From Kitasatospora sp. NBC_01246 (GTDB lineage: Bacteria; Actinomycetota; Actinomycetes; Streptomycetales; Streptomycetaceae): a stretch of DNA of 64,000 bases. The DNA is taken from positions 6,820,001 through 6,884,000 of the forward strand of contig NZ_CP108484.1 of NCBI RefSeq assembly GCF_036226505.1, read 5' to 3'. The number at the start of each line of letters is the position of its first letter. Position 1 is the first letter of the stretch. Below are positions 56,761 to 64,000 of this stretch, one piece after another. The notes beneath the pieces were generated by a model that searched no databases, had not been told where the DNA came from, and was given only the letters and a program-made list of their open reading frames with translations. A program made the position numbers and the translations under genes.

Positions 56761-58395
56761 ATGGCATCCAGCACGAAGCGCCCCCGCCCCGACGCGTCCG
56801 ACCGGGCCCCGCTCGACGCCTCGTCCGGCCCGGCCGACACCGCCCCGGACACCACCCCGGCCCCGGAAGCCACCCCGGCCGCACCCGACGCCCCGCACGT
56901 CCGGGTGGCCGTCATCGGCTCCGGCTTCGGCGGCATCGGCGCCGGCGTCCGGCTGCGCCGCGCCGGGATCACCGACTTCGTCATCCTGGAGCGCGCCGAC
57001 TCGGTCGGCGGCACCTGGCGGGACAACAGCTACCCCGGTTGCGCCTGCGACGTCCCCTCCCACCTGTACTCCTTCTCCTTCGCACCCAACCCCGACTGGC
57101 CGCGCAGCTTCTCCGGCCAGCCCGACATCCGCGCCTACCTGGAGAAGGTCACCGACGTCTTCGGCATCCGCCCGCACCTGCGGTTCAACGCCGAGGTCAC
57201 CGAGGCCCGCTGGGAGGCCGACCGGACCCGCTGGCGGATCACCACCACGGCCGGCCAGTGGACGGCCGACGCCGTGGTCTCCGCCGCCGGGCCGCTCGCC
57301 GACCCGCAGATCCCCGACCTGCCGGGCCTGGACTCCTTCACCGGCAAGGTGTTCCACTCCTCCCGCTGGGACCACGACTTCGACCTCGCCGGCAAGCGGG
57401 TCGCGATGGTCGGCACCGGAGCCTCCGCCGCCCAGATCATTCCCAACATCCAGCCCGAGGTGGGCCGGCTGACGGTCTTCCAGCGCACCCCGGCCTGGGT
57501 CCTGCCGCGCCGCGACCGCGCGATCACCGACGCCGAGAAGTGGCTGCACACCCGGCTGCCCCTCACCGCCAAGCTCCGCCGGGGCACCCTCTTCGCGCTC
57601 CGCGAGCTCCAGGTGGACGCGTTCGTCCGCCGGCCCGGCCTGCTGAAGCTCGTCCAGCAGCTCGCCGAGCGGCACATCGCCCAGAGCGTCACCGATCCGG
57701 CGCTGCGCGCCAAGCTCACGCCGGACTACCGGATCGGCTGCAAGCGCATCCTGCTCAGCAACACCTACTACCCGGCGCTGGCCGCCGCCAACACCGAGGT
57801 GGTCGCCGCCGGCCTGCGCGAGGTGCGCGGCTCGACCCTGGTCGCCTCCGACGGCAGCGAGCACGAGGTGGACGCGATCGTCTTCGGCACCGGCTTCCAC
57901 GTCACCGACATGCCCATCGGCGCCCGGGTGTTCGGGGCCAACGGCACCAGCCTGGCGGAGGAGTGGAAGGACGGCATGGAGGCGCTGCGCGGCTCCACCG
58001 TGCACGGCTTCCCGAACCTGTTCTTCGTGATCGGCCCCAACACCGGCCTCGGCAACAGTTCGATGATCCTGATGATCGAGTCCCAGCTCAACTACCTGGT
58101 CGACGCCCTCACCACGCTCGGCTCGGTCGGCGCCACCGCGATGCAGCCGACCGCCCGCGCCCAGCGGCACTGGAACCTCGAACTCCAGCACCGGATGGAC
58201 CGGACGGTCTGGACCACCGGCGGCTGCCGCAGCTGGTACCTGGACAGCAGCGGCAAGAACACCGTGCTCTGGCCCGGCTCCACCACCTCCTTCCGCCGGG
58301 CCACCCGCAAGGTCGACCTCGCCGAGTACGAGCTGATCATGCGGACCGTGCCGGCCGACCGGAGCGCCGGGACGCCCGAGGAGGCGCTGGCATGA
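56761..58395 (+). CDS. Baeyer-Villiger-type flavin monooxygenase
   Basis: 544 residues. FAD fold VAVIGSGFGGIGAGVRLRRAG, GTWRDNSYPGCACDVPSHLYSFSFAPNPDW (read as conserved blocks), the BVMO-like fingerprint FTGKVFHSSRWDHD, NADP fold VAMVGTGASAAQIIP and FGTGFHVTDMP. It inserts oxygen next to a carbonyl or acts as a related monooxygenase. The first 45 residues are a Pro/Ala/Asp-rich tail. AGGAGG precedes the ATG. First gene of a three-gene operon with hydrolase and SDR, a set seen in many actinobacteria for oxidising ketones or lipids. Confidence 0.92.
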   Translation: MASSTKRPRPDASDRAPLDASSGPADTAPDTTPAPEATPAAPDAPHVRVAVIGSGFGGIGAGVRLRRAGITDFVILERADSVGGTWRDNSYPGCACDVPSHLYSFSFAPNPDWPRSFSGQPDIRAYLEKVTDVFGIRPHLRFNAEVTEARWEADRTRWRITTTAGQWTADAVVSAAGPLADPQIPDLPGLDSFTGKVFHSSRWDHDFDLAGKRVAMVGTGASAAQIIPNIQPEVGRLTVFQRTPAWVLPRRDRAITDAEKWLHTRLPLTAKLRRGTLFALRELQVDAFVRRPGLLKLVQQLAERHIAQSVTDPALRAKLTPDYRIGCKRILLSNTYYPALAAANTEVVAAGLREVRGSTLVASDGSEHEVDAIVFGTGFHVTDMPIGARVFGANGTSLAEEWKDGMEALRGSTVHGFPNLFFVIGPNTGLGNSSMILMIESQLNYLVDALTTLGSVGATAMQPTARAQRHWNLELQHRMDRTVWTTGGCRSWYLDSSGKNTVLWPGSTTSFRRATRKVDLAEYELIMRTVPADRSAGTPEEALA

Positions 58396-59339
58396 GCCCC
58401 GCGATCCCCGCCGACTGCGTCCCGCCCGCCCCCGCCGAGGAGTTGGTGATCCGCTCGGCCGACGGGAGCCGGCTGCACGCCGAGATCCACGGGCAGCCCG
58501 GCGCCCCGACCGTGGTGCTCGCCCACGGCTGGACCTGCTCGACCGTCTTCTGGGCGCCGGTGATCCACCGGCTCGCCGACCGCTACCGGGTGGTGGCCTA
58601 CGACCAGCGCGGCCACGGCCGCAGCGAGGTCCCGCCCAGCCGGCTCCGCTACTCCACCCGGGCGCTCGCCGAGGACCTCTCCGCCGTGCTCACCCGGACC
58701 GTCCCGGCGGGGGAGCGGGCCGTCCTGGTCGGCCACAGCATGGGCGGTATGACCGTGATGGCCGCCGCCGGCCGCCCCGAGGTCGCCGAGCGGACCGCCG
58801 CCGCGGTGCTGGTCTCCACCGGCCCGGCCGACCTGGTGACCGAGCTGCTCGTACTGCCGGAGGCGGTGCGCCCGGCACGGCTGCGGCGCTTCCTGCACCG
58901 GCAGGGCCTGCGCTCCCGGCTGCCGCTCGGTCCGGTCGGCCCGGTCAGCCGTGCGGCGCTCAAGTACGTCACCATGGGGGCGGGTTCGCCCGCCGACCGG
59001 GTCGAGGCGACGGCCCGGGTGGTGCACGCCTGTCCGACCGCCGTCCGGGCCCGCTGGGCCGGCGTCCTGGACTCGCTCGACGTCCGCGCCGGGCTGGCCC
59101 GGCTCACCGTGCCGACCGCCGTCGTGGTCGGCACCGACGACCGGCTGACCCCGCCGGCGCACGCGCACCGCATCGTCGCCGCGCTGCCCGACCCGCAGGG
59201 GCTGCTCCTGCTGCCCGGGGCCGGCCACATGGTGCCGATCGAGCGGCCCGCCGAGGTCGCCGCCGAGATCGAGCGGCTCGCGACCGCCCACCTGCCCGCC
59301 GTCCACCGTCCTTCCCCCCAGAGGAGCCTGACCGCATGA
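58392..59339 (+). CDS. Alpha/beta hydrolase
   Basis: 315 residues. LAHGWTCSTVFWAPV (oxyanion region), nucleophile elbow GHSMGG, acid VGTDDRLTPPAHAH and final His in GAGHMVPIE. In this operon it could open the ester or lactone made by the monooxygenase. ATGA overlap with both neighbours. Confidence 0.9.
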   Translation: MSPAIPADCVPPAPAEELVIRSADGSRLHAEIHGQPGAPTVVLAHGWTCSTVFWAPVIHRLADRYRVVAYDQRGHGRSEVPPSRLRYSTRALAEDLSAVLTRTVPAGERAVLVGHSMGGMTVMAAAGRPEVAERTAAAVLVSTGPADLVTELLVLPEAVRPARLRRFLHRQGLRSRLPLGPVGPVSRAALKYVTMGAGSPADRVEATARVVHACPTAVRARWAGVLDSLDVRAGLARLTVPTAVVVGTDDRLTPPAHAHRIVAALPDPQGLLLLPGAGHMVPIERPAEVAAEIERLATAHLPAVHRPSPQRSLTA

Positions 59340-60229
59340 GTGCCACGTTGCCGCTGTCCGCACAGGTCGTCGTCGTCACGGGTGCCGCGCGCGGGGTCGG
59401 CGCCGCCCTGGCCCGCAAGCTCACCCTGCAGGGCGCCAAGGTGGCGCTGCTCGGGCTGGAACCGGCCGAGCTCAAGGAGGTCGCCGCACTCTGCGGCCCG
59501 GGCGCCACCGCCTGGGAGGCCGACGTCACCGACATCGACGCGCTCACCGAGACCGCCCGCCGGATCAAGGAGCACTACGGCCGGATCGACGTGGTGGTCG
59601 CCAACGCTGGCATCGCCATCGGCGGCCCGCTGCTGGACAGCGACCACCGGGCGTTCAGCCGGGTGATCGAGGTGAACCTGCTCGGCAGCGTGGCCACCGC
59701 GCGGGCCTTCCTGCCGGCCCTCGCCGAGAGCCGCGGCTACCTGCTCCAGATCGCCTCGCTCGCCGCGCTCACGCCCGCCCCGCTGATGAGCGCGTACTGC
59801 GCCAGCAAGTCCGGCGTCGAGGCCTTCGCCCACTCGATCCGCGCCGAGGTCGCCCATCAGGGCGTCAAGGTCGGTGTCGGCTACCTGAGTTGGACCGACA
59901 CCGACATGGTCCGCGGCGCCGACCAGGACGCCGTCCTCAAGCAGATGCGCGACCGCCTGCCCTGGCCGGCCAACAAGACGTACCCGCTCGGCCCGGCCGT
60001 GGACCGCCTGGTCGCCGGCATCGCCCGCCGCTCCGCCCACGTCTACGCCCAGCCCTGGCTGCGCGGCATGCAGCCGGTCCGCTGGATCCTGCCCTCGCTG
60101 ATCGCCGCCGTCGGCTCCCGCGACATCGCCCGGCTCGCCCCGCAGCTGGCCGCCACCGCGGCCTCCCGACTCCGCCCGGTCGGCGCCGGCGGCGCCGCGG
60201 ACAGCGCCGCGCACCCCGAGAAGCCCTGA
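59336..60229 (+). CDS. Short-chain dehydrogenase/reductase
   Basis: 297 residues. TGAARGVGAALA (cofactor loop), NAGIAIGG, catalytic Ser in LLQIASLAALTP and YCASK. The C-terminal 50 residues (MQPVRWILPSLIAAVGSRDIARL) extend beyond the classical SDR core. Likely interconverts alcohol and ketone substrates of the monooxygenase. Confidence 0.9.
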   Translation: MSATLPLSAQVVVVTGAARGVGAALARKLTLQGAKVALLGLEPAELKEVAALCGPGATAWEADVTDIDALTETARRIKEHYGRIDVVVANAGIAIGGPLLDSDHRAFSRVIEVNLLGSVATARAFLPALAESRGYLLQIASLAALTPAPLMSAYCASKSGVEAFAHSIRAEVAHQGVKVGVGYLSWTDTDMVRGADQDAVLKQMRDRLPWPANKTYPLGPAVDRLVAGIARRSAHVYAQPWLRGMQPVRWILPSLIAAVGSRDIARLAPQLAATAASRLRPVGAGGAADSAAHPEKP

Positions 60230-60235
60230 CCGCCG

Positions 60236-60272
60236 GGCCCGGCCGGCCCCGTCCCGCCGGGCCGGCCGGGCC
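60236..60272. terminator. Bidirectional hairpin terminator
   Basis: Perfect 14-bp GC stem (GGCCCGGCCGGCCC) around a 9-nt loop between the convergent SDR and hydrolase genes. Confidence 0.6.
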
Positions 60273-60282
60273 GGGGCGCCGC

Positions 60283-61386
60283 TCAGTTCGCCGGCTTCGC
60301 GAGCTGTTTCAGAGTGTCGTACGCCGACTGCACGAAGCGCCCGTCGAGCGCCGGACCGGTGTTGGTGAGGGCGGCGACCGCCGTCGCGGTCTGCGGGCAG
60401 AAGCCGACGACGACGGTGAACCCGCGGGTGGCGCCGGAGTGGAAGTAGAGATCGCGGCCGTCCGGCGTCCTGCGCAGGTTCCAGACCAGGCCGATCCGGT
60501 CGCCCGATCGGGACAGCCGAAGCCGTGGGCGCTGGACGTCGCGCAGCGCGTGCCCCAACTCGCCTTCGTCCGGCGACAGGTGGGCGCGGAGGAAGCGCAG
60601 CACATCGGCGCCGCCGGCCCGGACGGCGCCGGCGCCCGGCAGCCCGGGGATGAGCCACGGCGGGATCGGGCGACCGCGCCGGTGACCGGTGGCGCGGTGC
60701 GGGGCGTCGGGGGAGCAGGTGGCGGTGCGCAGGCCGAGGGGGCGGCAGAGGCGGTCGGCGAGCAGCTCGGCGTAGCCGGTGCCGCCCGCCTCGGCGAGCA
60801 GCCGGCCGAGCAGGCCGACCCCGTAGTTGGAGTACCCGTAGCGCGTACCGGGCGCGTGGCGCACGCTGGTTCGGGCCACGCCGGCGCGCAGCCGTCGGTC
60901 GTCGAAGCCCGCGTACGGATTGCGGGCCCAGCTGGGGAGGGCGGTCGCGAGCAGTCCGGGCGGGAGCTTGGGCAGGCCCGAGGTGTGGGTGGCCAGGTGG
61001 AGCAGCCGGATCGGGCCGCCGTGCCGGACGTCCGGCGGGCACCAGTCCGCTGGGAGGTGCCGCTGCAGCGGGTCGTCCAGGGCGACTTCGCCCCGTGCGG
61101 TCATGACGGCGAGCAGCAGGGCGGTGAACGTCTTGGTGACGGAGCCGAGTTCGTAGACGGTCTCGGGCGTGCAGGGCTCCCCGTCGAGGTCGGTCCGGCC
61201 GTGGCAGTGGACGGCGGTCCGGTCCCCGCGGGCCACGGCCAGCGTCACGGCGGTGGCGTACGGCGCGGCGGCCCGGACGAGGGCGGGGACCTGGTCCGCA
61301 CCCGGGCCGCTGAAGCCGTGCAGGCCGCCCTCCCCCGCCCGGCGGGCGGCGGAGGGCGGGCCGGTCATCGTGTCCGGGTCGGTCAT
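60283..61386 (-). CDS. Serine hydrolase of the beta-lactamase (class C/PBP) family
   Basis: 367 residues. SxxK in ELGSVTKTFTALLL, YxN in RYGYSNYGVGLLG and HSG in YFHSGATRG are all present, giving a complete active site. No signal peptide is seen, so a cytoplasmic esterase or peptidase is more likely than a wall enzyme. Last gene of the operon with the two unrecognised helical proteins (5-bp gap). Confidence 0.88.
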   Translation of the reverse strand: MTDPDTMTGPPSAARRAGEGGLHGFSGPGADQVPALVRAAAPYATAVTLAVARGDRTAVHCHGRTDLDGEPCTPETVYELGSVTKTFTALLLAVMTARGEVALDDPLQRHLPADWCPPDVRHGGPIRLLHLATHTSGLPKLPPGLLATALPSWARNPYAGFDDRRLRAGVARTSVRHAPGTRYGYSNYGVGLLGRLLAEAGGTGYAELLADRLCRPLGLRTATCSPDAPHRATGHRRGRPIPPWLIPGLPGAGAVRAGGADVLRFLRAHLSPDEGELGHALRDVQRPRLRLSRSGDRIGLVWNLRRTPDGRDLYFHSGATRGFTVVVGFCPQTATAVAALTNTGPALDGRFVQSAYDTLKQLAKPAN

Positions 61387-61391
61387 CGCGT

Positions 61392-62330
61392 TCAGGCCGC
61401 GACCGCGGCGCCGCCGAGTGCCCGCGACAGGGTGACGGTGCCAGCCACCACGGCGACGACGGCGGTGTGCTCGTGGTCGCGGAAGGCCTGCTCGGGGTCG
61501 TCCGAGACCGGCTCGGCGCTCTCGCGCGGGATCAGCCCGTCCTCGCGCTGGATCGCGGCCAGCGCCTCCCAGCCCTGCGTGCCGGTGACGGGCTCCCCGA
61601 TGCACGAGTCGACCACCAGGAGTTCGCCGACGAGGTCCCACTGGCCGACCTCCAGCCAGGTGTCGACCCAGACCGGCAGCCAGTTGCGGACGTAGTCGCG
61701 CATCGGTTCGGGCATGCCCTCGGGCCGGGCACCCCAGTCGGTGAGGTGGAAGACGGCGTGGGTGATGTGGTAACCGGTCAGCCAGTCGATGGCCCAGGGT
61801 TCCGGTGTCGCGCCGAGCCAGGTCCGGGAGGTGAGGGCGTCCCAGTCGTCGGGCTGATTGCGCAGTCCGATCACCCGGCGCGCGTTGGCGAGGGCGAGCC
61901 GCCGGTTGGGCATCATCTCGATGGCCTGGATCCCGCGGACCTTCGTCAGGGACTCCAGGAGCTCCTCCAGCGGGGCGTGCCGGTAGCCGGACCGGGCGAA
62001 GTGGACGTACGTCTCCAGCGGGTCGGTCATCACGGGGTAGCGCAGCAGCCGCTCGTACAGGAGGTTCCCCTCCCGCAGTTGGGACCAGCCGAAGTCCAGG
62101 AGTTCGCGGGCGATGCGGGCGTCGTGGGGGCCGGTGACGCCGTCCCGCAGGACGAGTGACGCGGCGAGGGCGGACTCGGCGAGCGGCTTGTAGGCGTTGT
62201 TCGGATCGGCCAGGTCGATGGTGACGTCGTCGGGGAGCCGGCCGAAGCCGCGCTCGTGGCAGTCGTGCAGCCAGGCCATCGCACGCGATCCCAACTGCTG
62301 TGCGGAGGACAGGAGCTGGTTATCGGTCAT
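61392..62330 (-). CDS. Hypothetical helical protein, 312 aa
   Basis: Helix-rich throughout with regular Trp and aromatic spacing (AMAWLHDCHERGFGRLPDD; WAIDWLTGYHITHAVFHLTDWG; DTWLEVGQWDLVGELLVVDSC), suggesting an alpha/alpha barrel or terpene-cyclase-like array. No Asp-rich prenyl motif is seen. It may belong to the DUF6895 type, but I cannot confirm this. The ATG overlaps the preceding gene's stop. Probably acts with the next two genes upstream. Confidence 0.75.
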   Translation of the reverse strand: MTDNQLLSSAQQLGSRAMAWLHDCHERGFGRLPDDVTIDLADPNNAYKPLAESALAASLVLRDGVTGPHDARIARELLDFGWSQLREGNLLYERLLRYPVMTDPLETYVHFARSGYRHAPLEELLESLTKVRGIQAIEMMPNRRLALANARRVIGLRNQPDDWDALTSRTWLGATPEPWAIDWLTGYHITHAVFHLTDWGARPEGMPEPMRDYVRNWLPVWVDTWLEVGQWDLVGELLVVDSCIGEPVTGTQGWEALAAIQREDGLIPRESAEPVSDDPEQAFRDHEHTAVVAVVAGTVTLSRALGGAAVAA

Positions 62331-63139
62331 GAAGCCGCTCCGCTCAGCAGGTGTTCGGCCACAGCGAGTTCGAGGGCGGTGCGCGCACTGCCGTCACCCA
62401 CGGCCCGGATCCGGTCCAGCATGGGTTCGACCTCCAGGGGCAGCGGCCGTCCGTCGGCGGCGAGCCAGGCGAGCCATCTGGTCAGCCGGGCGGCGACCCG
62501 GTAGTCGCAGCGCAGCAGCGAACGGACGGCGCCGCGGGCCAGGGCGAGACCGTGCTCGCGGGCCGCGTCGTGCACGGGGCCGTCGAGGCCGGGGAGGGCG
62601 AGGGCGGACAGCTGGGCCATCCGGACCGACCAGGCCTGCCAGGCGTGGGGCTCCGGCCGCGGGGCGTGACCGGGGTGGGGCACGCCGCGGTCGTGCGCCG
62701 TGTCGCCGACCGGTTCGGGGAACAGGAGGTCGGCGGCGGGTCCGGGCGCCCGGGCGAGCAGCACGGTGGTGGCCCAGTCCCGCCACGCGGCGACGAGGAC
62801 GGCACCGGCCGCCCGGTCGTCGTCGGCGGACCGGGCGGGGACGGGGAACCCCGGTTCGGTGGGCGCCGGAAAGCCGGCGAGGGGGAAGGCCCGGTGGGCT
62901 TCGGTCAGCAGCAGGACGGCCTGTTCGTCGGCCCCGGCCACGCCCAGCACCTGCGGTGCGAGCACGTCCGGCCCGAGCACCCGGGCGGCGGCGAGGACCG
63001 GACGCGGCGCGGGGCCGGTGTCGGGCGCGGCGGGCGCGACCGCGCCCTCGACGCCACGGAGGGCGTCGAGGGTGCGGCCTGCCAGCCGCTCCACCGCTGC
63101 GGCGTATTCGTCGCGGAGCGAGAGATCGACGGTTGGCAT
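62327..63139 (-). CDS. Hypothetical protein, 270 aa
   Basis: Starts at MPTVDLSLRDEYAAA with AAGGAGAAG upstream. N- and C-terminal thirds are helical (AWQAWSVRMAQLSAL; GAVRSLLRCDYRVAARLTRWLAWLA); the middle is Pro/Gly/Asp-rich. No motif recognised, no signal peptide. Between the small peptide gene (94-bp gap) and the 312-aa gene (4-bp overlap). Confidence 0.72.
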   Translation of the reverse strand: MPTVDLSLRDEYAAAVERLAGRTLDALRGVEGAVAPAAPDTGPAPRPVLAAARVLGPDVLAPQVLGVAGADEQAVLLLTEAHRAFPLAGFPAPTEPGFPVPARSADDDRAAGAVLVAAWRDWATTVLLARAPGPAADLLFPEPVGDTAHDRGVPHPGHAPRPEPHAWQAWSVRMAQLSALALPGLDGPVHDAAREHGLALARGAVRSLLRCDYRVAARLTRWLAWLAADGRPLPLEVEPMLDRIRAVGDGSARTALELAVAEHLLSGAAS

Positions 63140-63233
63140 GGTGCGTACTTCTCCTTGAAGAGGGCTTCGCGGTGTCACGGGCCCGCTGTGCGCCCGCGGA
63201 CTCCGCGCGGTGCCGGGTGCCGTCGGTCCCGAA

Positions 63234-63422
63234 TTACCGGGTCTTCTCCTTCGGCGGCTTCGGCGACAGCAGCAGCGCTCCTGCCAGGAGCAGCAGGGCG
63301 GCGGCTTCGGGGCGGTACGTGGGCGCGTCGCTGACGGTCGCCTCGTCCTCCGTGATCAACATGCCTAGTGCGTCGAGCTCGGCCTGGGTGGCGAGCGTCG
63401 TCCGCGTGGTCTGAGTAAGCAT
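63234..63422 (-). CDS. 62-residue peptide with acidic head and hydrophobic/basic tail
   Basis: An excellent ribosome site (GAGGAGG, 7 bp before ATG) supports translation. The peptide has a Thr-rich start (MLTQTTRTTLATQAELD), an acidic middle (GMLITEDEATVSD), then RPEAAALLLLAGALLLSP and a basic end (KPPKEKTR). No Cys. The tail looks like a C-terminal membrane anchor or sorting tail (Pro-Glu, hydrophobic, basic). It could be a RiPP precursor or a small membrane protein. First gene of the operon with two unrecognised proteins and a serine hydrolase. Confidence 0.72.
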   Translation of the reverse strand: MLTQTTRTTLATQAELDALGMLITEDEATVSDAPTYRPEAAALLLLAGALLLSPKPPKEKTR

Positions 63423-63521
63423 CTGAGTGCCTCCTCATCGAAGTTCCATCGCCTGGTCCGGCGATGCCCCCTTCATCGACGATAGGAGCACGAACCATCC
63501 GGCGCCACCGCAGTACGCTCC

Positions 63522-63535
63522 GTGACCACCGTCAC
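63522..63535. promoter_or_regulatory. Crp-type palindrome GTGAC-CACC-GTCAC
   Basis: Third occurrence of GTGAC-N4-GTCAC in the window, 100 bp before the small peptide gene and 76 bp before the divergent SDR gene. TATCGT on the minus strand nearby may be the peptide gene's -10 box. Confidence 0.45.
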
Positions 63536-63598
63536 CGAGAGGTACCTCACCGGCGCGCAGTGAGAGCGCCCGGGGTGTCGCGGATACCCGCGAGTAGA

Positions 63599-63604
63599 TA
63601 CGGT
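63599..63604 (+). promoter_or_regulatory. -10 box of a probable leaderless promoter (TACGGT)
   Basis: TACGGT 6 nt before the ATG of the terminal SDR gene; no ribosome site. Confidence 0.45.
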
Positions 63605-63610
63605 CGCTGC

Positions 63611-64000
63611 ATGACCACTGCCTTGATCACCGGCGCGACCGCCGGCATCGGAGCCGCGTTCGCCCGCCGGCTCGCCCGGAGCGGCTACCGGCTCGTCCTG
63701 GTGGCCCGGGACACCGAGCGGCTGGAGCGTGCGGCCGCCGACCTGCGGGCGAAGTTCGGCATCGACACCGAGGTGCTCACCGCGGACCTGGCCACCGAGG
63801 CCGGTATCGCGGCCGTCGAGACCCGGCTGGCCGACCCGGCCCACCCGGTGGACCTGCTCGTGAACAACGCCGGTTTCGGCAACAAGGGCGCCTTCCTGAC
63901 CGTCCCGCTCCAGGACGAGCTGGACATGCTGAAGGTGCACGTCGAGGCGATCCTGCGGCTCACCACGGCGGCGCTGCCCGGCATGCGCGAGCGCGGCCGC
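63611..64000 (+). CDS. Short-chain dehydrogenase/reductase, N-terminal part (cut by window edge)
   Basis: 130 codons present. TALITGATAGIGAAFARRLARSGYRLVLVARD is a classical NADP-type Rossmann start (Arg after the second strand), NNAGFGNKG follows. The catalytic YxxxK lies beyond the window. The DltE/YdfG-like opening suggests an oxidoreductase of unknown substrate. ATG at leaderless spacing from TACGGT. Confidence 0.88.
   Translation, partial: MTTALITGATAGIGAAFARRLARSGYRLVLVARDTERLERAAADLRAKFGIDTEVLTADLATEAGIAAVETRLADPAHPVDLLVNNAGFGNKGAFLTVPLQDELDMLKVHVEAILRLTTAALPGMRERGR

Noticed and set aside
1..64000. tRNA, rRNA, insertion sequences, prophage or attachment sites
   Set aside because: No cloverleaf, rRNA segment, transposase motif or integrase was recognised on reading either strand; short or divergent tRNAs cannot be fully excluded without a covariance search.

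Overview
The window comes from a very GC-rich actinobacterium, most likely a Streptomycetaceae member (Streptomyces or Kitasatospora). Evidence: G/C in nearly every third codon position, frequent GTG and occasional TTG starts, 4-base ATGA/GTGA gene overlaps, several apparently leaderless genes with a TAnnnT box 6-7 nt before the start codon, DtxR-type iron boxes, and actinobacterial families (MHYT, WXG100-like, HisKA_3 kinases). No rRNA, tRNA, CRISPR array, transposase or phage gene was recognised. About fifty genes are supported; the two end genes are cut by the window.

Layout. 1-1.9 kb: partial TetR regulator, aldo/keto reductase and GNAT acetyltransferase, with a promoter, a TetR-like dyad and a seven-unit 14-bp repeat. 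2.6-4.3 kb: a small ORF joined to an M20 metallopeptidase. 4.6-8.7 kb: paaABCDE (phenylacetyl-CoA epoxidase) behind a promoter with a PaaR/TetR-like operator, then a convergent flavoprotein. 10-13 kb: YbjQ-like, acidic hypothetical, TPR and Pth2-like genes. 13-17.6 kb: ABC exporter (one ATPase, two duplicated permeases) divergent from a two-component system. 17.6-20.5 kb: modABC molybdate uptake. 20.9-25.6 kb: DRB0094-type RNA ligase, degenerate MHYT protein, secreted Cys protein, ECF sigma factor and a hypothetical. 25.7-29.6 kb: C4-dicarboxylate carrier divergent from a CitA/CitB-type two-component pair.

30-49.5 kb is the most distinctive block and centres on iron. An iron-box-controlled diaminobutyrate aminotransferase/decarboxylase pair is followed by a large perfect palindrome. 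Next is a two-gene cassette of a cyclodipeptide synthase and a P450 that closely resembles the Mycobacterium tuberculosis cyclodityrosine synthase (Rv2275) and CYP121 (mycocyclosin synthase). Converging on it is a long minus-strand operon behind another iron box: two FecCD permeases, ATPase, binding protein, then ATP-grasp ligase, NIS synthetase, MFS exporter, NIS synthetase and PLP decarboxylase. These last five have the gene order of the vibrioferrin cluster pvsABCDE. A third iron box precedes a divergent FhuF-like [2Fe-2S] reductase. Together they give a full make-export-import-reduce siderophore cycle.

49.6-54.4 kb: a VOC protein, a WXG100-like/papain-like putative type VII effector cassette with a possible partner protein and a lipoprotein, and an MFS transporter. 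54.7-60.2 kb: a second iron-siderophore binding lipoprotein and a MerR regulator, divergent from a Baeyer-Villiger-type monooxygenase, alpha/beta hydrolase and SDR operon. 60.3-63.4 kb: an unusual operon of a 62-residue hydrophobic-tailed peptide, two unrecognised proteins and a beta-lactamase-fold hydrolase. 63.6 kb to the end: a partial SDR.

Three intergenic sites of the form GTGAC-N4-GTCAC, matching the Streptomyces Crp motif, lie in three different divergent promoter regions.
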